From contig NC_063452.1 of the NCBI RefSeq assembly GCF_020379485.1, forward strand, positions 40,054,208-40,118,207: DNA of 64,000 bases, read 5' to 3'. The notes beneath the pieces were generated by a model that saw nothing but the letters and a program-made list of their open reading frames with translations, was not told the origin of the DNA and ran no database searches. This DNA comes from Brassica napus. Taxonomy: Eukaryota > Streptophyta > Magnoliopsida > Brassicales > Brassicaceae. The position numbers and the translations under genes are program-made. Position 1 is the stretch's first letter. Every line of letters starts with the position of its first letter. Positions 24,698 to 36,792 of this stretch are shown piece by piece.

Positions 24698-25884
24698 TGT
24701 TAGGGTCAAAATCGGTCACGGCGGAATCAATGTCTGAAAGTCCTTAAAAATCGGCATGAACGTTTTTACGAAAAATAAATCTTCGGAAAAGATTTATTCT
24801 TACGAAGAGCCCTGCAGAAGAAACACGAGACATCGGAGAAAGGCTCGAAAAAGGTCGCAAGCTCGGTCACCACGTAGCGACCGAGCACACGTCCCGCTCG
24901 GTCGCTACGTAGCGACCGAGCGTCCGTCCCGCTCGGTTTCTACGTAGTGACCGAGCTCGAACCAAGCTCGGTCGCTACATAGCGCTCAAGCCAAGCTCGG
25001 TCGCTACATAGCGACCGAGCGTCCGTCTCGCTCGGTCGCTACGTAGCGTCCGAGCATCCGTCCCGCTCGGTCGCTACGTAGGGAACGAGCATGCGTTCCG
25101 TTCAGTCGCTACGTAGCGACCGAGCTCTTGCGAAACGTCGATACGACACGAATCCATGCATTCTCGTCTACCCTTCGATGCTGTCTCCCGAAGACCGTAG
25201 CGAACCCATTTCATGTTTTCCGCCATTCGAAGTCATCAATCAAACTTTACGATAAAAACCGCGGAAAGTTCATATTTATCGAAAGAAGTCGTAATAAACG
25301 CTTCAAGTCGAAACACGGCCCAAAGGGACCTAAGGCATGACTCGAAGCCCACCTTACGATTTTTTAACCAGCAGCCCGTAAACCGTGGGACAGTTTACGC
25401 TTGGTTCGTAAGGAAAGATAAATGTCAAGTTACCGCAGATAAATACGAAATTTTGAAGATAATTACAAAGATCGGGAAAAATGGAATATCTCCATTTTTA
25501 GGCTATGACGGCTTAATGGCAGAAGGAGAAAAGCGTAAACCGACCTAGGAGCGAGTATATAAGGAGTCCTAGGCGAGAGGCATGAGGGACAACTTTTTAG
25601 ACTCAGAACTCTCGGCACTTAGAAACTCTGAGGCATTATTCTCGACATGCTCTGTTTCCATGACTGGCACCCGATTACTAGACGAACGTGCACAAGCAGT
25701 TCGATCTCTTGGTTCACTCTTGAAATACGTTTGGCTTGATCCTCGAAAGGGGTACGTAGGCAGCCTTTCATAAGGTTCAGTCCGAAATCAATCAAAAACC
25801 TTTTCTGTATTTTCTTCGTCGTTTGTTATGGAGCTGCGAGTCAACTAGGTTTGAGCTTTTAGGCCGCTAGAACTAGGTAACACG
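24698..25884 (+). repeat. Left LTR of the younger element, lacking its 3' end
   Basis: It matches the right LTR from its first bases to CTAGAACTAGGTAAC (about 25880), including a TATA box (TATATAAG, 25556-25563). The two then diverge, so about 240 bp of LTR end present on the right (31683-31921) are missing here, and no primer-binding site is recognisable. Confidence 0.7.
24860..25126. repeat. Palindrome array, 8 units
   Basis: Units of about 35 bp, each built on a 24-bp palindrome whose left half is CTCGGTCGCTAC followed by its reverse complement. Linkers are of the CGTCCGTCCCG or CTCGAACCAAG type. Most units carry one to four mismatches. Confidence 0.9.
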
Positions 25885-28800
25885 TTTTCCGAAAACATTT
25901 CGGAAGGGTAGAACTTGTTCTCCCAAAAACCACAGAAAACCCCTAGGTTAATCGCGGAAAAAGGAGGAGCAACAAATCGATTACACAGCTCGGTCGCTAC
26001 GAGCGACTGAGCAAGCACACGGCTCGGTTGCTACGTAGCGACCGAGCTCAAGCCAACTCTTCCATTCGCTATGTAGCGACCTGTCAGGCCTCGGAAAAGT
26101 CCTCCTTTGCGTTCTCTTTTGAATCCTCATCGAAAAGCTTTTCGTTTTGTCTCAATCGGAGTTTCCGTTGAGATTTTACGTCGAAAAGAAGTAGGACTCT
26201 TCTTGGCTTACTTCTACTCGCTACATAGCGAACTGTCAGACCTCCAGATTACTACATAGGGACCTGTCAGGCCTCAAAAAGCTCCTCCTTTGTGTTTTCT
26301 TTTGAATCCCGATCGAAACGCTTTTCGTTTCGTCTCAATCGGATTTTCCGTTGAGATTTTACGACGAAAACAAGTAAGACTCGTCTAAACTCCTTCGCTT
26401 GCTCCTACTCGACCTTACCTCCATCTTTGTGTTCTCTTTCAAATCTCGATCGAAATGTCTCTTGTTTCGTCTCGATTGGAGTTACCAGTGAAACTTTACG
26501 ATAAAAAAAAAACCTGCAAAGACTAGTTTTCTCGCGTGGATTCAGATTAATCGTATAATACGGCAACGGTTAACTTAACACCTTAGCCGCCTCAACTATA
26601 CGATTACGTTGAACCTTTTTATTGACTTCGTATCAGTCAAGTTCGGAAGATAAATGTCAAGTTTCAAAGGATAAACACCAATATCGAAAAAGACGAACAT
26701 ACACAACAAGAGGAAGGGGAAATGAGCAAGCAAAACTGAGAAGAGACAAAACTGCATACAATGCGATGTCTCGTCGAGAGAACTAAGGTATTTGCGACTT
26801 GAAATTTTTGAAATCAGACTTGGAGTTTTCGTAGAAAATTACTAAGAAATAAAAACGTCTTTGAGACTGCCTTAGAATTTTAGGGAACGTAAAACCTAGG
26901 TGGATAGTCTAGCGAACTAAGTCTTAGGTGATTTTTCCTGTCTCGATATATTGTCCCATAACTGTTCGTCCAGATCTTGCAAACCGATCTAAACTCTCCA
27001 AAAATCGAGAAACGATCGCCACGCATATCAAGCTCGCTTCCTAAGGAGAGAAAAAACTAGAGACATGAACGTCGTCTTAAAACCGATTTGTTTCTGGCAA
27101 TTCTCTCGGAACTGACATATTACAAGTCTTCAACCTGGAAATAACCAAATCACTGTCCAAGCGTCGTCTTCAAACCGACTCGGACTGTCGATCATTCTAT
27201 TCCTCGAGAAAAAAAAAGGACGGAGTAGGTGTGTATACTATACTCGTATACTCCCATACTTCAAAAACATATTCAAACAATACGATGTCTCGTCAAGATC
27301 AAGAAAACGCTTTCGACAAGAAAACGCTTTTGACAAAGCAAACTCTCGTAGAAATATGCGAAAAAATATTCATACAATGCGATGTCTCGTCAAGATCATC
27401 CTAAAAGCAAACGATAATCTGAGATTCGTCTAAACGCTAGGAACTGATCCAAACCATGTTGGAAAAAATCTCAAAGACTATACAGTATCTATCATCGCAA
27501 TCATTCGTTTAGAAAACCTCTGCCAAACTTCAGAATGAAAGTCGATGATTTGCTGAAGTCATAAAGATCTTTTCCGATATGATAAAACGAGTTTTGTATA
27601 AGAATCATTATACGAGAAATCTTCGGGCATCAAACCATCACTCTCATTTTCCGTTGAACCAACCGACTCACGGAAAAACATCAAAAGCATTTGCAACAAA
27701 GCAAAATCAAGAACAAAAGTAACAGAAAATACGACAAAGAAAACATGTCCTCCCCGCTCGTCGACTAAGTCTATCGATGTTTAACTGATTCATTCAAGAA
27801 ACTTGCGAAAACGTTTCGCGACTAGATCTCGGTGAAATAACATTTGGTAAAACTCCATGAGTGACTCAGAGAAACTTTCACCGAATAATAAAAACAAAAG
27901 CGAAAACGTTTCTCAAAAATCTGCGGAACCATCGTTATTTTGACATTTCCATATATCGCGTCAATTTAATAAATTCGTAAAAACCGGTCGCCCGTTACTT
28001 ACGTAAAATATCCTTCGTATAATCAGATCATGTCATACGAAGTAACTTTCGAAAGTAAACGTAACAGGTTTTACGAAAAAGTATTTTCCTTATAGCAAAA
28101 AACCAAGTTGTATGATCCGACATTGGACGACCAATATAAACTTTACTTCCTCGCACCACGATCTGAAAGGTCTCATTCTTTAGCCCCGCGACTCACTGGC
28201 ATCCGCTCTCATTCCGCTTGGTCACGTCCGAGCAGGAAATCACCCCGCAACTGACTCTGCACGGGCTCTGTATCGAGCTTCTTAGGCTTTATCTCCCTCG
28301 GAAACAAAGGAAACAACTTCCATACGAATAAAGGAAACATTATACGAAACTTTCATCGTATAAATTAACCCTAAAGTGGAAAAACGTTTTCTACCACCAT
28401 GGGCATACTCGGCCAATCAATCTCGATAAACGCCATTCTTCACTCACCCAATTACGCCTTTCCTTTGAAGCCGAACTAGGTTACAGCATCCCCTTTAAGG
28501 ACGATTCTAACCAACTTGACCTTATTGACAGCACAAAAGTGTCATGGTCTAATCATTTGGCAACAACGTCCTTGGCTATAAAGCTGAGCACGGCCTTCAT
28601 GCAAAGCCAAAACAATTGAGCGACCACCGCTCCAATAACTTGACAGCTAAACTGTAATCCGGAATTTGTCTTGAAACGCCAAGTAACGATTACACAAACA
28701 ATTATCGTACCACCCAAAAACGGGAATCATACGGTAAATTCGTCATAACAAAACTCAGTCCTAACAACCAAACAATTAACAGAAAGGTTCCACTTGTCAA

Positions 28801-30144
28801 AAATCGACCAAGTTCCATATACTACGATTCACTTTAAGCCCACTGTGTTTTACTCCTATAGCTATACGGAACATCCTCAAATAGACACAAAAGAAATCTC
28901 GGAAGACCAACACCACACAAAGCACGGTATAGGAGGATGCCTCTTTCCGGGGACAAATTTACGCGACCCCTTGGTCCTAACTCCTCGATCGCAAATCAAA
29001 TACAAACAGGAACAACAATTCTGGCTGCGAACATCCGTAGTCAAACCAGAATGTTTCCCAAACGCAGGGCTAAGACTAATCCCTTGCAACATCACAAAAC
29101 ATCTTCAAGCCCACGAACATTTCAAGCACGAAACGCGGCATACGAAAGAATAACAAATCTTCAGCATCGCGAGACGTCGCAGACGCTTGAAGATTCGTTC
29201 TTCGAAGAAATTTTGTTCCTCGATAAAAACACTTTCTTGGAAGACCAGACAGTCATACGCACTAACATCTTCTCAAAACATATCCTTCGCGAAGACTCGA
29301 AACGGTAATTTTAACCATTAAGTTTGTTGCTGATCACAACAAACTCTTAACGTCCTAAACAGACTTAGCCATCTCGTAGAGATGACTCTCGTACATCCGA
29401 CACAAGGATAATAGCGCTATAAAAGAAGCCCAAAATTTTTGGTCAGCACTTCCAGGAGGCTGAAAAATTGTCCTTGGAGAGATGCTCGGTTCCAACCATA
29501 TAAGTCATATAAGCCGAGAACCTATCGCGGACTTTAAATCGGTATGGAATCAGAATGAAACTGAAACGGGATATGTAAGTCGAATTAGTCATCGCACCCT
29601 CTAAAACCAGGAGTAAACCTAGGTCTTGCCCTAAACCCAGCGCACTGGTCTCTAACATCTCTAGATCCCAAAATTTGTCTCTTTGCCAATATTCGAGCGT
29701 CTTCAGAAATCCCGCAAGTTTACACACTGCGGAAAACTCTCGAAACAGATCACGGATATAGCAGTTCACACATAGTTAGATTACGAGATGACAACTCGTA
29801 GTCTTCCTTCTACACCCATATAAAATGCCATCGGCAGCAACACGCCTGATAACCTCAACATAAAAACCAGACCGTAAAGGTCTCGCTGGAAAACTAGTCA
29901 TACAAACCTTAACTCCAAGACAAACTACGAAAGACTTGATCCCTTCAACAAGGGTATGTAGGCAGCCGTCATAAGGCACAGCCCCAATCTTATCGCGTTC
30001 AACTTTTAGAAGAGCGAGAAGATCACTTACCACGGACTTTTTCGACCATAAATTCTGCCTAACTCACCTAACTTGCCTAACTTGCCAAGCCACTCGCTAG
30101 AACCTCACGCTAGAAGCTCATGGTTCTAACAAGCTGGGGGGCTA
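25885..30144 (+). other. Interior of the younger LTR element
   Basis: About 4.3 kb with no recognisable protein. Near its left end (25985-26275) are several decayed copies of the LTR palindrome, some followed by GACCTGTCAGGCCT. A polypurine stretch precedes the right LTR. Confidence 0.6.
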
Positions 30145-31921
30145 ACCCTTGGGGTCAAAATCGGTCACGACGGAATCAATGTCTGAAAGTCCGTAAAAAT
30201 TGGCATGAACGTTTTTACGAAAAATAAATCTTCGGAAAAGATTTATTCTTACGAAGAGCCCTGCGGAAGAAACACGAGACATCGCAGAAAAGCCCGAAAA
30301 AGGTCGCACGGTCGCTACGTAGCGACCAAGCTCGAGCCAAGCTCGGTCGCCACGTAGCGACCGAGCACATGTCCCGCTCGGTCGCTACGTAGCGACCGAG
30401 CTCTAGCCAAGCTCGGTCGCTACGTAGCGACCGAGCACAGGTCCCGCTCTGTCGCTACGTAGCGACCGAGCGTCCATCCCACTCGGTAGGTACATAGTGA
30501 CCGAGCTCGAACCAAGCTCGGTCGCTACGTAGCGACCGAACATCCGTCCCGCTCGGTCGCTACATAACGCTCAAGCCAAGCCCGGTCGCTACGTAGCGAC
30601 CCAGCGTCCGTCTCGCTCGGTCGCTACGTAGCGACCGAGCATCCGTCTCACTCGGTCGCTACGTAGCGACCGAGCTCGAGCCAAGCTCGAGCCAAGCTCA
30701 GTCGCTACGTAGCGACCGATCGTCCGTCTCGCTCGGTCCCTACGTAGCGACCGAGCTCGAGCCAAGCTCGGTCGTTACGTAGCGGCCGAGCGTCCATCCC
30801 GCTCCGTCGCTACGTAGCGACCGAGCTCGAGCCAAGATTGGTCACTACGTAGCGCCCGTCCCGCTCGGTCCCTACGTTGCGAACGAGCGTGCGTTCCGTT
30901 CAGTCGCTACGTAGCGACCGAGCTCTTCCGAAACGTCGATACGACACGAATACATGCATTCTCGTCTTCCCTTCGATGTTGTCTCCCAAAGACCGTAGCG
31001 AACCCATTTCAGGTTTTCCGCCATTCGAAGTCATCAATCAAACTTTACGATAAAAACCGCGGAAAGTTCTTTTTTATCGAAAGAAGTCGTAATAAACGCT
31101 TCAAGTCGAAAGACGGCCCAAAGGGACCTAAGCCATGACTCGAAGCCCACCTTACGATTTCTTAACCAGCAGCCCGTAAACCGTGGGACGGTTTACGCTT
31201 GGTTCGCAAGGAAAGATAAATGTCAAGTTTCCGCAGATAAATACGAAATTTTGAAGATAATTACGAAGATCGGAAAAAATGGAATATCTCCATTTTTAGG
31301 CTATGACGCCTTAAGGGCAGAAGGGGAAAAGCGTAAACCGACCTAGGAGCGAGTATATAAGGAGTCCTAGGCAAGAGGCATGAGGGACAAATTTTTAGAC
31401 TCAGAACTCTCGGCACTTAGAAACTCTGAGGCATTATTCTCGACATGCTATGTTTCCATGACTGGCACCCGATTACCAGACGAACGTGCACAAGCAGTTC
31501 AATCTCTTGGTTCACTCTTGAACTACGTTCGGCTTTATCCTCGAAAGGGGTACGTAGGCAGCCTTTCATAAGGTTCAGTCCGAAATCAATCAAAAACCTT
31601 TTCTGTATTTTCTTCGTCTTTTGTTATCGAGCTGTGAGTCAACTAGGTTTGAGCTTTTAGACCGCTAGAACTAGGTAACTCGTTGACAGCCTTTGCGGCC
31701 AAAGCTTTTATGATCTCTTGTAATGATCGCAACGCTCTCACGCGGACTCGAAATAAGATCTACTCTTTTCTCTAAACTCGTTTGTTATCTTTTCATGATT
31801 TCCGCATATATTTGGTCACTTGCCGTTGGCTCTCACAGATATCCGGGACCTCTGGGAAATTAGGATTTTCCTAGTTTCCTAATTTAAACGTAAATCGACA
31901 GTGCGAATTTTGGTTCCCACA
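30145..31921 (+). repeat. Right LTR of the younger element
   Basis: About 1.78 kb, with a TATA box at 31354-31360 and an end CAGTGCGAATTTTGGTTCCC then ACA. Across 192 bp compared by eye with the left LTR (25582-25773 versus 31380-31571) there are 7 substitutions, about 3.6 percent. Confidence 0.72.
30303..30924. repeat. Palindrome array, 18 units
   Basis: Same unit as in the left LTR (CTCGGTCGCTAC plus its reverse complement) but about 18 copies. Linkers alternate between CTCGAGCCAAG-like and CGTCCGTCTCG-like forms. Several units are perfect 24-bp palindromes. Confidence 0.9.
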
Positions 31922-32405
31922 ACGAAGATATGCAAACATAAAACTTTTGCATGCAATACTAAGTATTACTATATGCTGAGCGACTGAAATGAGAAGACAA
32001 CTCAAACTCTTTATCTCAACGCGTTAACCATGACCATAGCGGTGATTCTAGTAAAATCCAAAAGTCCAATAAACAACATATAAGGCTAAGATTGAGACAA
32101 CCAAAGGACTGACATAAAATGTCATCAGCAACATCATGCTTGAAAACCTTAACATGACACAGAACTAGGAAGGTCCCACGAATTCTGATTGAAAACAGGT
32201 CTTACAATCCTTAAATCCAAAACGAGCTATGAATTGTTGATCCCTTCAAAAAGGTATGTATGCACCCTTCATAAAGTGCAGCCCCAAGAAGGTATGTATG
32301 CAGCCTGCAAAACGCGAATTAAGTATTCATTATAAAAATAAATTTGATTTCTAATTGTACTAATATCTTTATTTTCTATTAAATTTTTTTATCAAAACAA
32401 CAATA

Positions 32406-32552
32406 TTTTTTTGATAAAAACGCACTATTTTTTCTATGAAATCCGCACTTGTCCCGCAAAAACCGCATGAACCGCAGTTGCACCGTACCGCTCTCTAATT
32501 CCGCACCGCTTATATTATCAAAACCGCTGTTACCATTCGGACCCTTAGTTCT
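32406..32552. mobile_element. Possible hAT end remnant
   Basis: A cluster of CCGCA/ACCGC motifs ends in CCATTCGGACCCTTAG. Read in reverse (AAGGGTCCGAATGGTAAC) this resembles the subterminal design of Ac-like elements. No partner end or target duplication was found. Confidence 0.25.
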
Positions 32553-32880
32553 AGGTGTTTTTTGGTCTAGCAAACCTACGATAGACTTGTTTCTGCTAAG
32601 CTTTATTTCTTTACTACTTGTATTTTATTTACTAGACGAACTTTGCGAAAGTAGTTTGTTCTCTTTCAAATCTGTGTAAATTGAACTACATTCGGCATGA
32701 TCTTTGAAAGAGGTACATAAGCAGTTTTTCATAGGGTCCAGTCTCAAATCTATAAAACTCTTTTACATGTTTATCTTTTTTTATTTGTGTGTTTGCCGTG
32801 ATTATCGCAGAAACTCCGGTTTCCCAAAAAGTTACGTTTTCTATTACAAATTTTGATTTTGCGAGTTGCAGCTCTCCCAA

Positions 32881-34019
32881 CATGCAGAAGTTGATGTGCT
32901 TATATGGGTAATGCAGAATATGCTACATCACTCAAATGTTAGAACTTTGGTACATATTATTACGAGTTATATCAGTGATTTAAGATTCCGTTGAATAGCA
33001 AAACTTCTCAACAGAATTAAAGAAATTATTGAGAATAAGAGGACGCTTCATAATTTCTCTATCAGCTACATTCCTTGGGCAAATAACTCAGCAGCAAATT
33101 CGTTAGTAAAAATGAATAGATCTTTTCATAGAAAGCTTTGTTTTATTGATTTTTTTGTTCCGATTTGGTTACACATGCTACTTAAAATTTAAGTAACATA
33201 ATAGTCTTCGGATGAAAGAAAATACACAATTTAAGGAAAAAAAAAACTGTTTTTGTATGTAATCCATGTAAATTTTTCATTTTACAATCTCAAATGATCT
33301 CCAATAAATTCTCTGATCGCCAAAAGAGTTATAAAAATAAACAAAACTTTAAACCCTTAATATCATGACAATTCCAAAAATTAAACCATATTTGATATTG
33401 AAAACAACTAAATTTAGTGTTTTGTTGTTCTAATATGTTTTTTTAATTCCATTCATAACACTAAAATTTACACTAAAATATTTTATATTAGAAAAAAATA
33501 TTTTCAGTTACACAAAGGATACCCCACCATATGACTACACATCTGAACAAACTAATATGCCGAGAAGTACAAATTTTATCCTTCATATGACAACATCCTC
33601 GAACTATTGTGTGTTATGTCGCTAACACCATCAATATCTGATAGTTTTCTAAAAAATGTGTCGGATTTGGAATCTTCGAACAACTGATGAAAGTCTTGAC
33701 AATCAAACTCTTAGAAACAAAACATAATGCACATATAAAAATCAATAAGCAAAATAAACAAATAAATTAATCATTCAAATTCAATTATATACAATCGAGA
33801 ACATGTGAAAGATATGTCAAAACTTCATTAGAAGTTGCCGGTTTCCAAATTTAATATGTTTTTACCTCCTAGAATGATATTGTAGTGCTAGTAACATAAC
33901 ACATAGCAGTTCATGGATGTTATAATGTAAAGCATATAATTCGTTTAGTTTTCAATACAATACTTTTGTCCATATGTGTAGCCCATGTTACCTAGATCTC
34001 TACCTCTCCCTTCTCACAA
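32881..34019. other. AT-rich spacer
   Basis: No open frame or recognisable repeat. The right part abuts the truncated end of the copia relic. Confidence 0.4.
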
Positions 34020-35934
34020 CGGTCATGAAGCTGAAGTAGAATAAGCAGTTGATAATCAAATGGAACAGAATGAGGCAGATCAGAATGAGGGAGGTCAAGA
34101 ACATGAAGAAGTTCAGCAAGCTGAAGCCCCAGTACTCCCTGTTAACATTCACCCTATGCAAACCAGAGGGAAGGCTGGTATTCAGCGACCTAACACTTGC
34201 TATGCACTACTCACCTCGAAGTATACAGCTAAAGTTCCTAAGAACATTGCAGAGGCAATGGCACATCCTGGCTGGAACGAGTCTGTGTCAGATGAAATAG
34301 GAACAATACATATGTTGGATACATGGGACTTGGTACCAGCATCAGAAGACATGCATATTCTCAGTAGCAGATGGTTATTCACGATCAAGTTTTGGCCAGA
34401 TGGTACTGTAAGAAAACTGAAATCTCGCTTGGTAGTAAAGGGGTATGAGCAAGAAGAGGGGTTAGACTACTTAGAGACGTTCAGTCCAGTGGCCGCACTA
34501 CAACAATACTCTTGGTGTTGAACATAGCAGTCTCTGAAGGATGGAGTTTGAGGCAACTTGATGTTACGAATGCATTCTTACATGGAGAACTGGATGAACC
34601 GGTTTACATGTACCAACCTCCTGGATTTGTTGATCAAGAGAAGCCTAATCACGTCTGCAAGTTAACAAAAGCGTTATATGGGCTTAAACAAGCCCCCAGG
34701 GCATGGTTCAATACCTTTAGCCACTTTCTCATTGATTTTGGCTTCACTTGCAGTAAGGCAGATCCGTCTCTCTTCACTTATCATAAGGATGATCAGACAC
34801 TGATGTTGCTTTTGTTTGTTGGCGATATCCTCTTAACTGGGAGCAGTGTAGCCCTCCTGGAAAGTCTACTACAAAAGTTAAACAACAGATTCTCCATGAA
34901 AGATCTTGGTAGTCCTGACTATTTCCTTGGAATTGAGATCCAACGCCACTCTGAAGGATTATTTCTTCATCAACGAGCCTACGCTGAAGACATATTACAT
35001 CAAGAAACCATTACCTCAACGTGTTGACATTGTAGATGACACTCCCTTCTCGGAACCTACATACTTCAGGAGTCTAGCGGGTAAGCTTCAATACCTTACC
35101 ATAACTCGACCTGACATACAATATGCAGTCAACTATGTATGTCCGCGAATGCATCAGCCTACTGTTGGCTTATTGAAAAGAGTATTGCGGTATGTTAAGG
35201 GAACTCTACATTATGGCTTTCATATCAAGAAAGATTCACAGCTGCTTATGTCTTCATACTGCGACAGTGATTAGGCGGGATGTAAATACACTAGGCGATC
35301 AACAACTGGATTCTGCATCCTAGTTGGCCCTAACCTGGTCTCTTGGTCAGCTAAACGTCAACCAACCGTGTCCAGGTCCTCAACAGAAACAGAATACAGA
35401 GCTCTTGGATCCTCAGCTCAAGAGATCACTTGGATCTCGACTCTTCAACGTGACCTCGGGGTATCTCAAGATCAAGCTACCGTTCTCATGTGTGATAACC
35501 TATCAGCGGTCTACTTGAGTGCCAATCCAGCACTACACAACAGATCAAAACACTTTGATACCGACTACAACTACATCAGAGAACAAGTTGCTTTGGGACT
35601 GATAGAAACTCGCCACATTCCAGCCTCTCAACAGTTGGCAGACATTTTTACAAAGTCACTGCCAAAAAGATCCTACACTGAACTAAGGAGCAAACTTGGT
35701 GTAGATACCTTCTTCTCCACAAGTTTGAGGGGGAATGAGAGTGATACAGACATGGGTCGAACGAAGGAGATTGAGATGAAGGCCCATCACGCTGAAACCC
35801 AACAAGAGAACCCTCTGTCTCCACAACGGTCACCTAAAGAAAGTAGAAAAACGACAAAACAAGTAAAGTGTACAACACAGGAGCTGAGACTCCAATACCG
35901 TTTCGATCCTATCCAGTCTATGTGTGATGTATAG
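34020..35934 (+). pseudogene. Ty1/copia RT-RNase H remnant, 5'-truncated
   Basis: A linker and the start of RT run to about 34490 (SSRWLFTIKF, KSRLVVKGYEQEEGLDYLET). A one-base deletion near 34491 shifts the frame. RT continues in 34512-35027 with QLDVTNAFLHGELDEPVY and LTKALYGLKQAPRAW. The catalytic YVDD box reads FVGD (Gly at 34821-34823), removing one of the two catalytic aspartates. A deletion with frameshift lies near 34990. RNase H follows (RRSTTGFCILV, SRSSTETEYRAL) with a TAG at 35272-35274 inside the CDSDWAG block, and the body ends HIPASQQLADIFTKSLPKRS. Integrase, protease and gag are absent. The element is dead. Confidence 0.92.
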
Positions 35935-36083
35935 CTCCCTTTCCAGCTGTGTGTCCACCTGTAGTAATAAGGATGCCAGATTATTCCAATGGGTCCTTAT
36001 ATAGCTAAATCATTGTAAACGTTTGAGGTTAAGTTGAAAGTATACAGTTTTCACAATATCTCTGTCTAATTCTTTCACTTTCA
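35736..36083 (+). repeat. 3' LTR of the copia relic
   Basis: A polypurine tract (GAGGGGGAA, 35727-35735) precedes TGAGAGTGATACAGAC at 35736. The end is at TCTTTCA (36077) or CTTTCA (36083), typical of copia LTRs ending in a CTCT...TTTCA stretch. It lies within the distal promoter of the downstream homeobox gene. Confidence 0.6.
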
Positions 36084-36572
36084 TAAAAATGTTAATAACT
36101 CTTTTAGTCGGTTTTTTTGTCCGAAAATGTTTATAGCTTAAATTGATCGTATCTTCAAATTTATTTTATATATTTTATGTTACAGTAACTGATAGGTTAA
36201 TAAAATAGTATATAAACTGGTGCGGAGTCAAAATAGATCTTTTTAGGCTTTTAGCTCGGGACATTTGCAAAAGTTGCCGTTTTTTTGTTTTTTTTTATTT
36301 TTTTAAAACAGCTTTGTTTCCATTTTGTCAAAATCTTGAGGGAAAATGACAAAATAAGTAACCAAATTGGTCAAATCTGAAGATATTCTTCGAAGAAAGA
36401 AGATGAAAAGGTCAAAGTTATAGCCTGATTTCTTGGGACCTTCTGAGTGAGACAAAAAAGGGACAAGTCATATGATATAACAAAGGAGACACCTTTCTCT
36501 TTCATTTTGCTGATCTCACTCTTACGTTAAGAAGACAACTTTTCTTGTCTAGTCACCAGAAAATCTTGAAAG
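36084..36572 (+). promoter_or_regulatory. Promoter and 5' leader region of the HD-ZIP IV gene
   Basis: Non-coding and AT-rich. TATGATATAAC at about 36471-36481 is a weak TATA candidate. The leader probably ends at the splice donor GAAAG|GTACGA near 36572. Confidence 0.4.
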
Positions 36573-36780
36573 GTACGAAACTTGATGAATATACTACACT
36601 GACAAGAGCTTTCGTGTAGTGTGTGAATGTGATGATGAGTTTCGATGGTTTGAATAGTACAAACAGTGATAATACAAAATATATGTCGATTCTTGCACTA
36701 TCTTATCTTATGTCCTGCCATTGGTGACTTCTTTTTCAGTCTATAACTTATTGTTTTGGTCCTTTTTATCTTCTGTTGCA
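36573..36780 (+). other. Predicted 5' UTR intron of the HD-ZIP IV gene
   Basis: A donor GTACGA at about 36573 and an acceptor TCTGTTGCAG ending at 36780 bound a T-rich 208-bp segment just before the start codon. A leader intron at this position is common in HD-ZIP class IV genes. RNA evidence is needed to fix the donor. Confidence 0.5.
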
Positions 36781-36792
36781 GAGAGTGAAAAA

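Larger units (their letters stand above)
24698..31921 (+). mobile_element. Younger LARD-like LTR retrotransposon (about 7.2 kb, no coding genes)
   Basis: The left LTR begins TGTTAGGGTCAAAATCGG (24698). The right LTR begins at about 30145 after a G-rich polypurine stretch (GCTGGGGGGC) and ends GGTTCCCACA at 31921. Flanks are ACGAG (24693-24697) and ACGAA (31922-31926), a near-perfect 5-bp target duplication. The interior (25885-30144) has no gag or pol homology, only short chance frames, so the element would need proteins supplied by a relative. It sits inside an older copy of the same family. Confidence 0.72.
22870..32880 (+). mobile_element. Older non-coding LTR retrotransposon, split by a younger copy
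   Basis: The segment 22870-24697 aligns in order with the interior of the younger element at about 28085-29710. For example GGACGATTCTAA occurs in both, as does a block near 24300 and 29350 containing AACGTCCTAAACAGACTT. The alignment resumes at 31922-32310 with the interior at about 29640-29990 (TTGATCCCTTCAA followed by GGTATGTA). A decayed LTR-like stretch at about 32580-32850 resembles the younger LTR around GTACGTAGGCAGCC. So 22870-24697 and 31922-32880 are the two halves of one older, 5'-truncated element. No coding frame is recognisable. Confidence 0.65.

Noticed and set aside
24860..25126. A CRISPR array or centromeric satellite for the palindrome units
   Set aside because: The units are inside LTRs, linkers are themselves repeated, and the array is short and occurs at the same place in both LTRs.
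25582..31571. Two 63-codon frames at the same place in both LTRs (25582-25773 and 31380-31571), just after the TATA boxes
   Set aside because: The matching length comes from LTR duplication. All 7 base differences I count change the amino acid, the opposite of selection on a protein.
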